The position numbers and the translations under genes are program-made. Source: Lysinibacillus telephonicus (GTDB lineage: Bacteria; Bacillota; Bacilli; Bacillales_A; Planococcaceae). Taken from it: 46,889 nucleotides of DNA. The first letter of the stretch is position 1, and every line of letters begins with the position of its first letter. The notes beneath the pieces are model-generated. The model had not been told where the DNA came from. It did not search any database and saw only the letters and a list, made by a program, of their open reading frames with translations. This document shows, piece after piece, positions 1 through 7,921 of the stretch. The stretch spans positions 1 through 46,889 of the forward strand of contig NZ_RXNR01000031.1 of the NCBI RefSeq assembly GCF_003966145.1, given 5' to 3'.

Positions 1-71
1 TATAATACTCGAAGAGTGTTTTTACCCCAAATAAGTCGGTTAAATACCCAATAATCTATTAAAATTACAAA

Positions 72-107
72 AGACCTTCAGAATAAGCCCATTCTGAAGG
101 TCTTTTG
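72..107. terminator. bidirectional intrinsic terminator
   Basis: A 13-bp perfect stem (AGACCTTCAGAAT at 72-84 pairing with 91-103) has A-rich sequence on the left and T-rich sequence on the right. It can terminate on either strand and presumably ends a gene lying left of the window. Confidence 0.8.
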
Positions 108-119
108 TCAACAACCTGA

Positions 120-153
120 ACCCACAAATCTTAAAGGATTTGTGGGTTTTTTA
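120..153 (+). terminator. second tandem intrinsic terminator
   Basis: An 11-bp stem (ACCCACAAATC at 120-130 with 137-147) is followed by six T. It lies 13 bp after the previous hairpin, so the upstream unit is insulated from menA by two terminators in series. The rest of 1-310 holds no gene; a TATAAT at 241-246 is a possible menA -10 but lacks a clear -35. Confidence 0.8.
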
Positions 154-310
154 GATTAAGAAGAAAGGTGCATTCCTTAAGTATGCTGTATAAGGCATCA
201 GAACTAAGCAAGGCCCTTCCGCTTTTCTTAATAAATTTGATATAATAATTGAATGTGAGTAAAAACGAAACCATTTAAAACTTATAATAGTAGGGAAGTT
301 GAACAGATTC

Positions 311-1222
311 ATGGAAAATCAAAAACAAATGAGTTCCGCAAAATTAATGTGGAAAATGACTCGGCCACATACATTAACAGCGACGTTTGCGCCTGTTATT
401 TTAGGAACTGTAATAGCACTTTATGAAACTCAGATTAACTGGCTATTATTTATTGCGATGATGTTAGCTTGTTTATGTTTACAAATCGCGACGAATTTAT
501 TTAATGAATATTATGATTTTAAGCGCGGACTGGATACTGCTGAGTCTGTTGGTATAGGAGGCGGGATTGTCCGCCACGGATTAAAACCTAAAAACGTGTT
601 GACTGTTGCAGGTCTTTTATACGTAATTGCTGCGTTTATCGGTGTATATATCTGTATGAATAGCAGCTGGTGGTTGGTGGTAATAGGATTATTCGGTATG
701 GCTGTTGGTTATTTATATACAGGTGGTCCAATTCCAATTGCGTATACACCTTTTGGCGAGTTATTCTCAGGGGCATTAATGGGGACAGGCTTTGTATTAA
801 TTTCTACCTTTATTCAAACAAATACAGTTACATTATTATCAATACTGCTTTCAATACCAGTTGGGATATTAGTTGGTGCTATTAATATGTCAAATAATAT
901 TCGTGATATTGAGGAAGATACGAAAGGTGGAAGAAAAACACTTCCAATTCTTCTAGGACGAGAGAAAGCAGTAATTGCATTAGCTATTGCCTTTATAGTT
1001 TCTTATTTATGGATAGTAGTGCTTGTTTTTGTAACGCCGATTAGTTTTTGGGTGTTGCTTGTATTGCTAAGTGTAAAAAAACCAATATCCGCAATTCAAG
1101 GTTTCAAAAGAGGTGAAGTGGAGCCTCAATATATGAGAATTGCAATGAAGTCTACAGCAATTACAAATACATTATTTTCGCTATTGCTATCTGTTGGATT
1201 ATTAATTAGTTATATATTTTAA
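311..1222 (+). CDS. menA: 1,4-dihydroxy-2-naphthoate polyprenyltransferase MenA
   Basis: This is a UbiA-superfamily integral membrane prenyltransferase of 303 residues with about eight hydrophobic segments. The first Asp-rich motif reads NEYYDFKRGLD and the second NNIRDIEEDTKGG; together they bind the Mg2+-diphosphate of the polyprenyl donor. The gene is expected to join the isoprenoid tail to 1,4-dihydroxy-2-naphthoate in menaquinone synthesis. Length and motifs match Bacillus MenA (about 310 aa). The frame opens at a TTG at 299, but GGGAAG at 293-298 is correctly spaced only for the ATG at 311, so that start is chosen. The gene stands alone between terminators. Another UbiA-type prenyltransferase is the only serious alternative, and the GGGIVRHG segment is typical of MenA. 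Confidence 0.9.
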   Translation: MENQKQMSSAKLMWKMTRPHTLTATFAPVILGTVIALYETQINWLLFIAMMLACLCLQIATNLFNEYYDFKRGLDTAESVGIGGGIVRHGLKPKNVLTVAGLLYVIAAFIGVYICMNSSWWLVVIGLFGMAVGYLYTGGPIPIAYTPFGELFSGALMGTGFVLISTFIQTNTVTLLSILLSIPVGILVGAINMSNNIRDIEEDTKGGRKTLPILLGREKAVIALAIAFIVSYLWIVVLVFVTPISFWVLLVLLSVKKPISAIQGFKRGEVEPQYMRIAMKSTAITNTLFSLLLSVGLLISYIF

Positions 1223-1228
1223 AATTGT

Positions 1229-1262
1229 GCATGGCCATTTTAATTATGGTCATGCTTTTTTA
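1229..1262 (+). terminator. menA terminator
   Basis: A ten-bp stem (GCATGGCCAT at 1229-1238 with ATGGTCATGC at 1246-1255, one G-U pair) is followed by a T run, seven bases after the menA stop. Confidence 0.8.
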
Positions 1263-1387
1263 CTATTGAAAAGAGCTACAACTAATTAATCAAAGAAAAA
1301 ACTTAAAAGAATTGGATATTTGTGTTAAAAATCATACTAGTTAAATGGAGGGCTTCAAATAGATTATCCATCCTTTTGTTTTTATAT

Positions 1388-1416
1388 TTGAAATTATCTC
1401 GAATTCGAGATATAAT
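1388..1416 (+). promoter_or_regulatory. sigma-A promoter with MhqR-type operator
   Basis: TTGAAA at 1388-1393 and TATAAT at 1411-1416 are separated by exactly 17 bp. The perfect 18-bp palindrome TATCTCGAATTCGAGATA at 1395-1412 fills the spacer and overlaps the -10. It matches the established operator consensus of MhqR, the MarR-family repressor of Bacillus quinone and catechol detoxification genes (tATCTcgaAtTCgAGATa). A bound repressor would occlude RNA polymerase. No mhqR gene lies in the window, so the regulator must act in trans. Confidence 0.88.
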
Positions 1417-1455
1417 GATTGCAACAATAGTAGGTGATAGAGAGGTGGAATTAAG

Positions 1456-2397
1456 ATGAGAAAAATATTAGGCCATCACCATATATCGATGATTACAAAA
1501 AATGCAAAGAAAAATGATGAATTCTATAAGAATATACTAGGATTACGCAGAGTAAAGAAGTCGGTAAATCAAGATGATCCATCTATGTATCACTTATTTT
1601 TCGGTGATTTAGCAGGAAGTCCAGGGACAGGTTTAACATTTTTTGAAATTCCGATGGTTGGGAGAACATATCGTGGAACGAATGCGATTACTCAAATCGG
1701 GCTTTTAGTTTCTTCTAAAGAAAGCATGCTTTATTGGAAAAGTCGTTTTGAAGAACTAAATGTAAAACATGATGAAATTATAAGATATGCAGGAAGAGAG
1801 GCGCTTCCGTTTGAAGATCCAGAAGGTCTGCGATTAATTTTACTGAACAACAATGGGGAAGTGATTCCAGAATTTTGGACTTCTTGGCCTAATTCCAACG
1901 TACCGAGTGAACATCAAATCTTAGGGATGGGCACTATTGAAATAACGGTAAAGAATTCTAGTAAATTAGAGAAAACATTAACTGAAGTTCTCGAGTTTGT
2001 TGTAAAGGAACGTTCAGCAGAACATATAGTTTTTCAATCAATTAAAGGACAAGGCTTTGGCGAAATACTTGTAAAAGAAATGGATGGACCAAGTGAAAGA
2101 CCAGGTCGCGGAAGTATACATCATCTAGCGTTACGCGCCAAAGATGATGAAGAATTAAACTACTGGAATGAAAAGATAAAGGAAAGGGGATTTCATTCTT
2201 CAGGGATTGTGGATCGCTTTTATTTTAAAAGTCTCTATTTCCGAGAGTCTAATGGAATCTTATTTGAAATTGCAACTGATGCACCTGGCTTTACAGTAGA
2301 TGCGGATATAGAAACATTAGGTGAAACGCTGGATCTGCCTCCTTTTTTAGAAGAACGAAGAGTAGAAATTGAACGTCGATTAGAACCACTTGATTAA
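1456..2397 (+). CDS. mhqO: ring-cleaving dioxygenase, MhqO/MhqA family (two VOC domains)
   Basis: The 313-residue protein has two vicinal-oxygen-chelate (glyoxalase) modules, about 1-140 and 150-300. Likely metal ligands are His8/His9 near the N-terminus, His222/His223 in IHHLAL and Glu271 in LFEIA. The family comprises Fe(II) extradiol-type dioxygenases or glyoxalases that protect Bacillus from methyl-hydroquinone and catechol; B. subtilis MhqO is of nearly equal length. ATG 1456 has GAGAGGTGG upstream. Regulation is directly readable: the promoter carries an MhqR operator. The MhqO versus MhqA paralogue assignment is uncertain; operator and length fit either. Confidence 0.85.
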   Translation: MRKILGHHHISMITKNAKKNDEFYKNILGLRRVKKSVNQDDPSMYHLFFGDLAGSPGTGLTFFEIPMVGRTYRGTNAITQIGLLVSSKESMLYWKSRFEELNVKHDEIIRYAGREALPFEDPEGLRLILLNNNGEVIPEFWTSWPNSNVPSEHQILGMGTIEITVKNSSKLEKTLTEVLEFVVKERSAEHIVFQSIKGQGFGEILVKEMDGPSERPGRGSIHHLALRAKDDEELNYWNEKIKERGFHSSGIVDRFYFKSLYFRESNGILFEIATDAPGFTVDADIETLGETLDLPPFLEERRVEIERRLEPLD

Positions 2398-2404
2398 ATC
2401 TAAA

Positions 2405-2448
2405 AGGTTGTACTAATAAGGCTAAGGCCTTTATAGTACAGCCTTTTT
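2405..2448 (+). terminator. terminator after the dioxygenase gene
   Basis: A long hairpin, 2405-2422 with 2427-2444 (17-18 pairs with small defects), runs into five T. Confidence 0.8.
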
Positions 2449-2649
2449 ATTCATTTTTAATCTATTGAAAATAAACGAGCTTCCTAATGCTTGAAACCAA
2501 TAATTAATAGAATAAAAAGTATCAACTTCTGTGTGGCAGTTATTGATTAGTGAGCATTGATAATAAATTTTTCTATTTTTTCTGGTCTCTTTCCTTACAC
2601 TCCTTTTTTCTATTTACATAATGTGAGAATGGGAGGAGGTGAGTAAACA

Positions 2650-2838
2650 ATGTTGTTACTTGGATTATTAACACTCTCCATTGCTTTAATGACCTTTGGT
2701 TTAGCAGAGTTTTTAGTAAGCAACGTTACAAACAAAAGATGGGTTAAAGTAACTGGAGTAGTTACAACGATTATTGGTGTTCTTCTCTTCTTAGGAGTTG
2801 CGGTATACTTCTTATTTGTAGTTTTACCTACACTCTAA
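2650..2838 (+). CDS. small two-segment membrane protein, unknown function
   Basis: The 62-residue protein consists almost entirely of two hydrophobic helices (about residues 2-22 and 36-58) joined by a short basic loop containing NKRWVK. A very strong ribosome binding site (GGGAGGAGGTGAG at 2631-2643) precedes ATG 2650, and a strong terminator follows within 15 bp, so this is a real monocistronic gene. I do not recognise the family and assign no function. Confidence 0.75.
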   Translation: MLLLGLLTLSIALMTFGLAEFLVSNVTNKRWVKVTGVVTTIIGVLLFLGVAVYFLFVVLPTL

Positions 2839-2849
2839 CTTAGAATAAG

Positions 2850-2891
2850 AAACAGTGCCCCACTAAGAAATTTCTTAGTGGGGCACTGTTT
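2850..2891. terminator. bidirectional terminator between convergent genes
   Basis: A perfect 21-bp inverted repeat with no loop spacer (AAACAGTGCCCCACTAAGAAA and its complement) lies between convergent genes ending at 2838 and 2899. It serves both strands. Confidence 0.85.
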
Positions 2892-2898
2892 ATAATGA

Positions 2899-3834
2899 TT
2901 AAGCTTTGAATATCTGATCAATCGTTTTAATTTCATCGTTATTTAAACGAACATCCAGTGTTTTTAAGTTATTAAGCACTTGGTCTGAATTTTTTGCTCC
3001 AGGTATTACTGCCGTAATTGCTTCCTGAGTTAAGTACCATGCTAGAACAATATGTGATACTTCTACTCCTTTATTATTGGCAATACTACGTAGTTTTTCT
3101 ACTTTTTCAAGATTTTGAGTATATACATCTTCTTGGAAGTAAGAGAGTTTATTACGTAAATCGTTAAAAGTAGATTCCTTTGTATATTTGCCAGTAAGAA
3201 GACCAGAAGCTAATGGGAAATATGGAATAAACGCAATTTGTTTTTCAGTTGTATAAGGGAAATAGTTGATTTCAGCTGAACGGCTAAATAAATTATATTC
3301 GCCTTGTACTACATCAACATAGCCATCTTTGTTAGCTTCCTTTAGTTGTTCTGGTGAGAAATTAGATACGCCAATTGCACGGATCTTACCTTCGTCTTTT
3401 AATTGTTTTAACGCACCCACTGCTTCATCCTTTGGTGTTTCTTCATCTGGGTAGTGGATATATAGTAAATCAATATAATCAGTTTGAAGGCGTTTTAGGC
3501 TTTTTTCAACTTCATTACGTAGGAAGGATGGTGAATTATCAAAAATCGTTTTACCATCAATAAATTTTTGAGCTACTTTAGTTGCGATAACAAGCTCATT
3601 GCGCTTTCCACTTTCTTTTACCACTTCGGCAATTAATTCTTCTGAGCGTTCAGGCCCATAACTAAAAGCAGTATCAATAAAGTTAATTCCATTATTAATG
3701 GCAGTACGAACTAAATCTTTACCTACTTCTTCATCCAAATTGGGGTATAGGTTATGTCCACCTACAGCATTTGCTCCTAAGCCAATAGGATTTACATATA
3801 ATTCTGATTTTCCAAGCTGAACTTTGTTTGACAT
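2899..3834 (-). CDS. aldo/keto reductase
   Basis: A 311-residue NAD(P)H-dependent (beta/alpha)8 oxidoreductase. The complete catalytic tetrad is visible: Asp54 and Tyr59 in FIDTAFSYG, Lys86 in VIATKVA, and His127 in LLYIHYPD. The C-terminal [14 protein letters not shown] segment is typical of the YdhF/IolS-like branch reducing small aldehydes or ketones. The start is ATG 3834, with AAAGAAGG on the coding strand 7-10 bases upstream. It is convergent with the small membrane gene and followed upstream by nearly 1 kb without genes. The exact substrate cannot be told from sequence. Confidence 0.88.
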   Translation of the reverse strand: MSNKVQLGKSELYVNPIGLGANAVGGHNLYPNLDEEVGKDLVRTAINNGINFIDTAFSYGPERSEELIAEVVKESGKRNELVIATKVAQKFIDGKTIFDNSPSFLRNEVEKSLKRLQTDYIDLLYIHYPDEETPKDEAVGALKQLKDEGKIRAIGVSNFSPEQLKEANKDGYVDVVQGEYNLFSRSAEINYFPYTTEKQIAFIPYFPLASGLLTGKYTKESTFNDLRNKLSYFQEDVYTQNLEKVEKLRSIANNKGVEVSHIVLAWYLTQEAITAVIPGAKNSDQVLNNLKTLDVRLNNDEIKTIDQIFKA

Positions 3835-4124
3835 AAATAACTACCTTCTTTCCAAAGTTTTTATTTCATCAAGTTAATCTTGTAAGTTTATTATTCAGCC
3901 GTGTCTTGTTAAAGTCTACTGTAATGAAAATAGGAATACTAATTTAATTTTATACATCTTATTCCAAAAAATAAAATAATTGAGATTGTAATATAAATAA
4001 TTTCATCATTAAAAGTGTCGGGATATGGAAGTATGAAAAAAGTATTCTAATTTATAAGAATAATGCAGTAGAAAAGATTTTGAAAGGTCGTTAAAGGTTG
4101 AAACAACAAATTGGAGTGTTAGAA

Positions 4125-4760
4125 TTTTTGTCAATTACGTTGACATTTGGATGGTTTGCAACAAATAATGTTGTCGTTTGTTGTGATTAATAAAACGTTT
4201 TTCTTATAAACAATTATTTATAGTAGTGAGATTAAAAGTGGGTTATTAACAAGGATATTAAGCTATATAAGGTCGGAAGTTTTGTCAACCTTATTTACGG
4301 TAAAAATATCGTAAGAAAATGATGATGTCGATTAAGGGAATTAATTTTACTAGTATATGACTATAATTTAAATTGGAGATTTTGCTAGAATAAATAATAT
4401 ATTTACACTTTTTTATATTAGGGAAAATGGAAGTTTTTTGTCAATCACATTTACAATTTAACTATTGTGAAATATAAAGGTGTCGAATAAAAGAGAGAAT
4501 TAACTTTTTTATTAAGATAATAAAACTAAAGCTTCTTATTTTAAAATGGTCAATCAAGAGCAAATGTAATAAACATCAATGACGAATTTTTTATCAATCC
4601 AGTTTACGATAAAATTATAGAAATAATGTGAGAGTGTCGTTTTTAGTCATTAAAATTATAGCACCTGCTTTAAGACAAGGAAGTAGTCGACAATTTCATA
4701 GAGCAAGTAAATAGATTTTAAACCATTAATTTCGTTACAATGAAATTCAGTCAATGCATT
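4125..4760. repeat. four diverged tandem repeat units of about 155 bp (non-coding)
   Basis: The 985-bp space 3835-4819 holds no convincing gene but has a regular pattern. GTCAA (or ATCAA) preceded by a T run occurs at 4130, 4284, 4440 and 4593, with a further partial at 4750. GTCG occurs at 4173, 4327, 4482 and 4636, with an earlier one at 4017. The period is 153-157 bp and the distance between the two words inside a unit is 42-43 bp every time. Around the first word the units share a degenerate (G)AAgTTTTTTGTCAATc..TTTACgaT core. The remainder of each unit has diverged. Confidence 0.6.
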
Positions 4761-4819
4761 TAGATGCTGTTGGGTAAAACTAAACTGGTAATACTAATTT
4801 TGAAGGGAGCCATGCATAA

Positions 4820-5815
4820 ATGAAGCTAAGCGTATTGGATCAAGCACCGATTACAAAGGGAAATACTGCGCCAGATGCCCTAATAAAAGCTGTAGAATTG
4901 GCAATTTTAGCAGAAGAACTAGGGTATGAACGTATTTGGATGGCGGAGCATCATAATACAAAAGGGTTTGCAAGCTCAGCTCCTGAAATTACAGCAGCAT
5001 ATATTGCTGCGAAAACTAGCCGTATTCGTGTTGGAACAGGTGGCACTATGATAATGCACTATTCACCGTATAAAATTGCAGAAGTGTTTAAAACATTAAG
5101 TGCATTAGCTCCTGGACGGATTGACTTTGGGGCAGGGAGAGCTCCCGGTGGCGATAATCTATCTATTTTTGCTTTGTCTGAAGGTCGACAGCCAGATGTA
5201 AATAATTTATACGGGAAATTAGAAGCGGCATTACAGTTAATAAATGATGAGGCACCTCAAATTCCATACTATAACAGAGTAATTGCATCACCTTCCAATA
5301 TTGTATTGCCTCAGAGTTGGCTGCTAGGGTCAAGTGGAAACAGTGCCATCCAGGCTGGGCGTATGGGGTTAGGATATTCTTACGCTCAATTCTTTAATGG
5401 CAATATGAATAAAAGAGTATTTGATGCATACCGAGAGAATTTTGTTCCATCTGCTTTTATGGAAAAATCTGAAATTATTGTTTCATATTTTGTAACGGTA
5501 GCAGATACAAGAGAAGAAGCAGAGTACGAAGGGAAACCTGCTGATATAGCACGTCTTTTATTTATGAGAGGGCAAATTGATCAACCTAGATTAACTCCAG
5601 AAGAAGCAAAGGACTATCCTTTAACTGAAATGGATCGTATGTGGATTGAAGAAAGTAGAAATCAACATTTCGTTGGCTCAGCTAAGGAAGTAGCTGAAAG
5701 GCTTTTAGCTGAACAAGAAACATATGGCTTTGATGAAGCGATGATTTGCACGATACCACATTCACAAGAAGTTCGATTAAATGTATATCGATTGCTTGCA
5801 AAGGAATTAATGTAA
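4820..5815 (+). CDS. LLM-class flavin-dependent oxidoreductase (luciferase-like monooxygenase)
   Basis: The 331-residue protein belongs to the bacterial luciferase-like superfamily, MsnO8-type single-subunit group. Recognisable segments are MAEHHNTKGFASSAPE (residues about 42-57), the GTGGTMIMHYSPYKIAE strand and DFGAGRAPGG, the canonical layout of the F420/FMN TIM barrel. It should use reduced flavin to oxygenate an unknown small organic substrate. ATG 4820 is preceded by GAAGGGAG at 4802-4809. It is monocistronic with a terminator nine bases after the stop. Its upstream region is the 155-bp repeat array. Confidence 0.88.
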   Translation: MKLSVLDQAPITKGNTAPDALIKAVELAILAEELGYERIWMAEHHNTKGFASSAPEITAAYIAAKTSRIRVGTGGTMIMHYSPYKIAEVFKTLSALAPGRIDFGAGRAPGGDNLSIFALSEGRQPDVNNLYGKLEAALQLINDEAPQIPYYNRVIASPSNIVLPQSWLLGSSGNSAIQAGRMGLGYSYAQFFNGNMNKRVFDAYRENFVPSAFMEKSEIIVSYFVTVADTREEAEYEGKPADIARLLFMRGQIDQPRLTPEEAKDYPLTEMDRMWIEESRNQHFVGSAKEVAERLLAEQETYGFDEAMICTIPHSQEVRLNVYRLLAKELM

Positions 5816-5823
5816 TTAGATTA

Positions 5824-5861
5824 AAAACACTAGAAGGATACTTTTCCTTTCTAGTGTTTTT
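5824..5861 (+). terminator. terminator of the LLM oxidoreductase gene
   Basis: A twelve-bp stem (AAAACACTAGAA at 5824-5835 with 5849-5860) ends in a T run. Confidence 0.8.
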
Positions 5862-5973
5862 ATTTGCGATAAATTTGTACAAAGAATAAATTTCATAATC
5901 TAGTAAGTTGGATAATAAGATGTAATGATTAAAGTTTGCTTTTTGGAAATAGATATTAATTGGAGTTGAGAAA

Positions 5974-6111
5974 TTGAAATTCATCCAAGCAATTTTTTTA
6001 TACATTTGCATCTTTCTAGCGTCATTTTTTATTCTATATGATGGTTCGGTAATAGAATCCATTCAGTATTCAGCAATTATGTGGACAATCGTTATTATGA
6101 TTAAAAGATAG
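5974..6111 (+). CDS. small single-span membrane protein, TTG start
   Basis: A 45-codon ORF begins at TTG 5974 with GGAG at 5962-5965, eight bases upstream. It encodes a hydrophobic segment (about residues 4-20, rich in I, F, L) followed by a short acidic stretch, a second weaker hydrophobic run and a basic end (MIKR). A hairpin terminator starts about 18 bp after the stop. The ORF-RBS-terminator arrangement supports a real gene, but the family is not recognised and the length is near the noise limit. Confidence 0.45.
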   Translation: MKFIQAIFLYICIFLASFFILYDGSVIESIQYSAIMWTIVIMIKR

Positions 6112-6128
6112 AAGGATTACATACATTT

Positions 6129-6154
6129 GGGTTTCGTAATGGCGAAGCCTTTTT
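6129..6154 (+). terminator. terminator after the 45-aa ORF
   Basis: A seven-bp stem (GGTTTCG with CGAAGCC, including a G-U pair) is followed by TTTTT. Confidence 0.55.
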
Positions 6155-6190
6155 ATTTATAATAAATAAATTTACTTGTATTTTCGTATG

Positions 6191-6230
6191 AAATAAAAAA
6201 TCACCTTCATCTTATAGGTGTAGGTGATTT
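6191..6230 (-). terminator. terminator of the HtrA-like gene
   Basis: A nine-bp stem (AAATCACCT at 6198-6206 with AGGTGATTT at 6222-6230) is followed on the minus strand by a run of T. It lies about 95 bp past the stop of the protease gene. Confidence 0.6.
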
Positions 6231-6323
6231 AGTATAAATATCGCGAAAACTTAGAGGCCAAAAAAATAATGTCTCCATATTTTAGTTATATATGGTGTTT
6301 CAATTAACTTGATAAGTAGCCCT

Positions 6324-7142
6324 TTATTTTAGGAAGTCGAGCTGTTGCTGTAATAAATTAATAGGTACAAATAAACCGACATGCCCATATTGATTGTCTT
6401 TTATTGTGGCAAAAATAATACCAATAACTTTTCCTTCATCGTTAATAACAGGGCTTCCACTATTTCCTCGATAAACTGGGGCGTCTAACATAATAACTTG
6501 TTCTTCCCAGTCAGACAGCAATGTATAATCTATAATCTCACCCTCATTTGCAATTCCAGAAAAATAAAGTGGATTGCCAATAAAATAAATGGCTTCATTT
6601 TTTGTGGGTTCGTATGAATCAGCTAATTCTAAATAAGGGAGATCTTCTCCCTCAACCTTTAGGATAGCTAAATCAATGTCAGGAAAACTTTTTACTACTT
6701 CTCCTTTAAATATTCCATCATCAGGAAAGGTAATAGTTACAGTAAGGGCATCCTCAATTACATGTTCATTCGTTATTATGTATCCATCACTTGATATAGT
6801 AAAACCTGTTCCTTTGCCACTATTAGTTTTTACTTCAACAACTGCCTTTTTGTATGCTTTAATATCATCTTGTCCAGAAAGAGAAGCAGATGTTTTTAAA
6901 AACTCTATAGCTGGAATCGAGTATATTTCAAAAATTACTGCAAATGTACTAAACATTAGCATGCCAGCCATTATCCAAGCAACCAGGCGAGTGGATTGAC
7001 GCATTTTCTTCTTAGTCGGTTTGACACCCATTAACCGTTCTTGACGTTCCTTTTCTAATGCCTTTTTTTGCTCTTCGAGTACTAGCTCGATTAATTCTTC
7101 TTCGCTAATCGGTTCAAAATCACTTTGATTATCCTTTGCCAT
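6324..7142 (-). CDS. membrane-anchored S1C (HtrA/DegP-like) serine protease without PDZ
   Basis: A 272-residue protein. An acidic and basic cytoplasmic N-terminus (1-50) is followed by one transmembrane helix (about 53-74) and an extracytoplasmic trypsin-like domain (about 95-270). The triad is visible: His127 in ITNEHVIED, Asp157 in DIDLAIL and Ser228 in GNSGSP. Unlike typical Bacillus HtrA/HtrB/YyxA it ends right after the protease domain, so no PDZ domain is present. It is likely an envelope quality-control protease. ATG 7142 has GGAGGCG upstream on the coding strand. It is monocistronic. Confidence 0.85.
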   Translation of the reverse strand: MAKDNQSDFEPISEEELIELVLEEQKKALEKERQERLMGVKPTKKKMRQSTRLVAWIMAGMLMFSTFAVIFEIYSIPAIEFLKTSASLSGQDDIKAYKKAVVEVKTNSGKGTGFTISSDGYIITNEHVIEDALTVTITFPDDGIFKGEVVKSFPDIDLAILKVEGEDLPYLELADSYEPTKNEAIYFIGNPLYFSGIANEGEIIDYTLLSDWEEQVIMLDAPVYRGNSGSPVINDEGKVIGIIFATIKDNQYGHVGLFVPINLLQQQLDFLK

Positions 7143-7368
7143 TTCACGCCTCCTTGTATAGCGTTTTAATATTCAAGAAAAAAGTATGATTATGTACTCG
7201 TTAAAAGCAACTGTTGTTTCTAAAAATATATCATTTATCTTTGCGCATTCAAAATATACCCCTCTATTTCAGGGCTATAATAATATTACCTTCTCTGTTT
7301 TACAAAGTAGATGGAGTTAACTGAATCGTTGATATTACTAGCGTTACTCAAAAAATAGCAAACTCAGC

Positions 7369-7397
7369 TTGAACATTTTATTTAGTTGTGACATAAT
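7369..7397 (+). promoter_or_regulatory. putative sigma-A promoter of the guanidine switch
   Basis: TTGAAC at 7369-7374 and CATAAT at 7392-7397 are separated by 17 bp, placing a transcription start near 7404, just before the aptamer. The 7143-7368 stretch otherwise holds only the promoter region of the divergent protease gene. Confidence 0.6.
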
Positions 7398-7420
7398 ACA
7401 AGACAATTGATTAGTAAATG

Positions 7421-7584
7421 TTTTCTAGGGTTCCGCTATTTAATAGGTCTGGTCCGAGAGAAAACTCACGGCAATAATTTCTGCATTTTTTATTTAACTT
7501 AAGGGATACTATAAATAAGCAGTATGACCGTGCCACGGAAGGATAAAAGCCTGGGAGATTCATGTAATCTCTTAGGTTTTTTTT
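7421..7584 (+). promoter_or_regulatory. guanidine-I (ykkC subtype 1) riboswitch with terminator expression platform
   Basis: The conserved aptamer blocks are present in order: TTCTAGGGTTCCG (7423-7435), GGTCTGGTCCGAGAGAAAAC (7446-7465) with CACGGC after it, CCGTGCCACGGAAGGATAAA (7528-7547) and AGCCTGGGAGA (7549-7559). The last block doubles as the 5' arm of a terminator: CCTGGGAGATT (7550-7560) pairs with AATCTCTTAGG (7566-7576), followed by eight T. In the known mechanism guanidinium stabilises the aptamer, keeps this arm out of the terminator and lets transcription continue. The downstream genes gdnC-gdnD are exactly the expected guanidinium exporter. Confidence 0.93.
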
Positions 7585-7626
7585 ATTCGTAAGGAAATTA
7601 TTAAATTTGATTTATGAATAAAATGT

Positions 7627-7890
7627 CTAGCGCAAGCCACCAGCCCCTTGAGGTCGCGGTCTGCCCCTCGGTCGAAAGCTGGAAAAGCTTCGAGCTTCGG
7701 GCCCTCCTCAGGGATGTGCAAGTGCAGACAAGACATGCGATGTGGCATTTTTGTCGGCCAACGCTTGGAGCTCACACGATGTGAGTCATGTCGGTGATGC
7801 CACACGATGTGGCGTTTTCACCGACTTGGGGCTAAGCAAATTTATTCTGCATCGAAAGCAATAGTGATAGATGCAGAGCGCGTGCGCTTT
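7627..7890. repeat. GC-rich palindrome-dense dispersed repeat (REP/MITE-like)
   Basis: About 264 bp, clearly more GC-rich than the flanks. Ends are loosely inverted (AGCGCAAGC at 7629-7637, GCGCGTGCGCT at 7878-7888). Inside are nested hairpins: GTCGGTGA pairing with TCACCGAC around GCCACACGATGTGGC, a CTCACACGATGTGAG hairpin, and CTGCATC (7848-7854) with GATGCAG (7870-7876). It lies between the riboswitch terminator (7584) and gdnC (7922), so it becomes part of the long leader. No transposase is encoded. It resembles the intergenic repeats common in Bacillales; family membership needs a copy search. Confidence 0.6.
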
Positions 7891-7921
7891 TATTGTTGTA
7901 ATAGAGGAGGATCAAGTTTAA

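Noticed and set aside
3960-4800. CRISPR array as an explanation for the periodic sequence
   Set aside because: The period is about 155 bp, the conserved words are only 4-10 bp, there are no identical repeats and no cas genes nearby.
5682-6062. Minus-strand 126-codon ORF overlapping the end of the LLM oxidoreductase
   Set aside because: It runs through a strong terminator hairpin and antisense to a well supported gene; the 45-aa plus-strand ORF at 5974 has better signals.
7572-7805. Minus-strand 77-codon ORF through the GC-rich palindrome region
   Set aside because: Composition simply reflects the hairpin repeats (His/Arg/Ser rich), no ribosome binding site, and it overlaps the riboswitch terminator.
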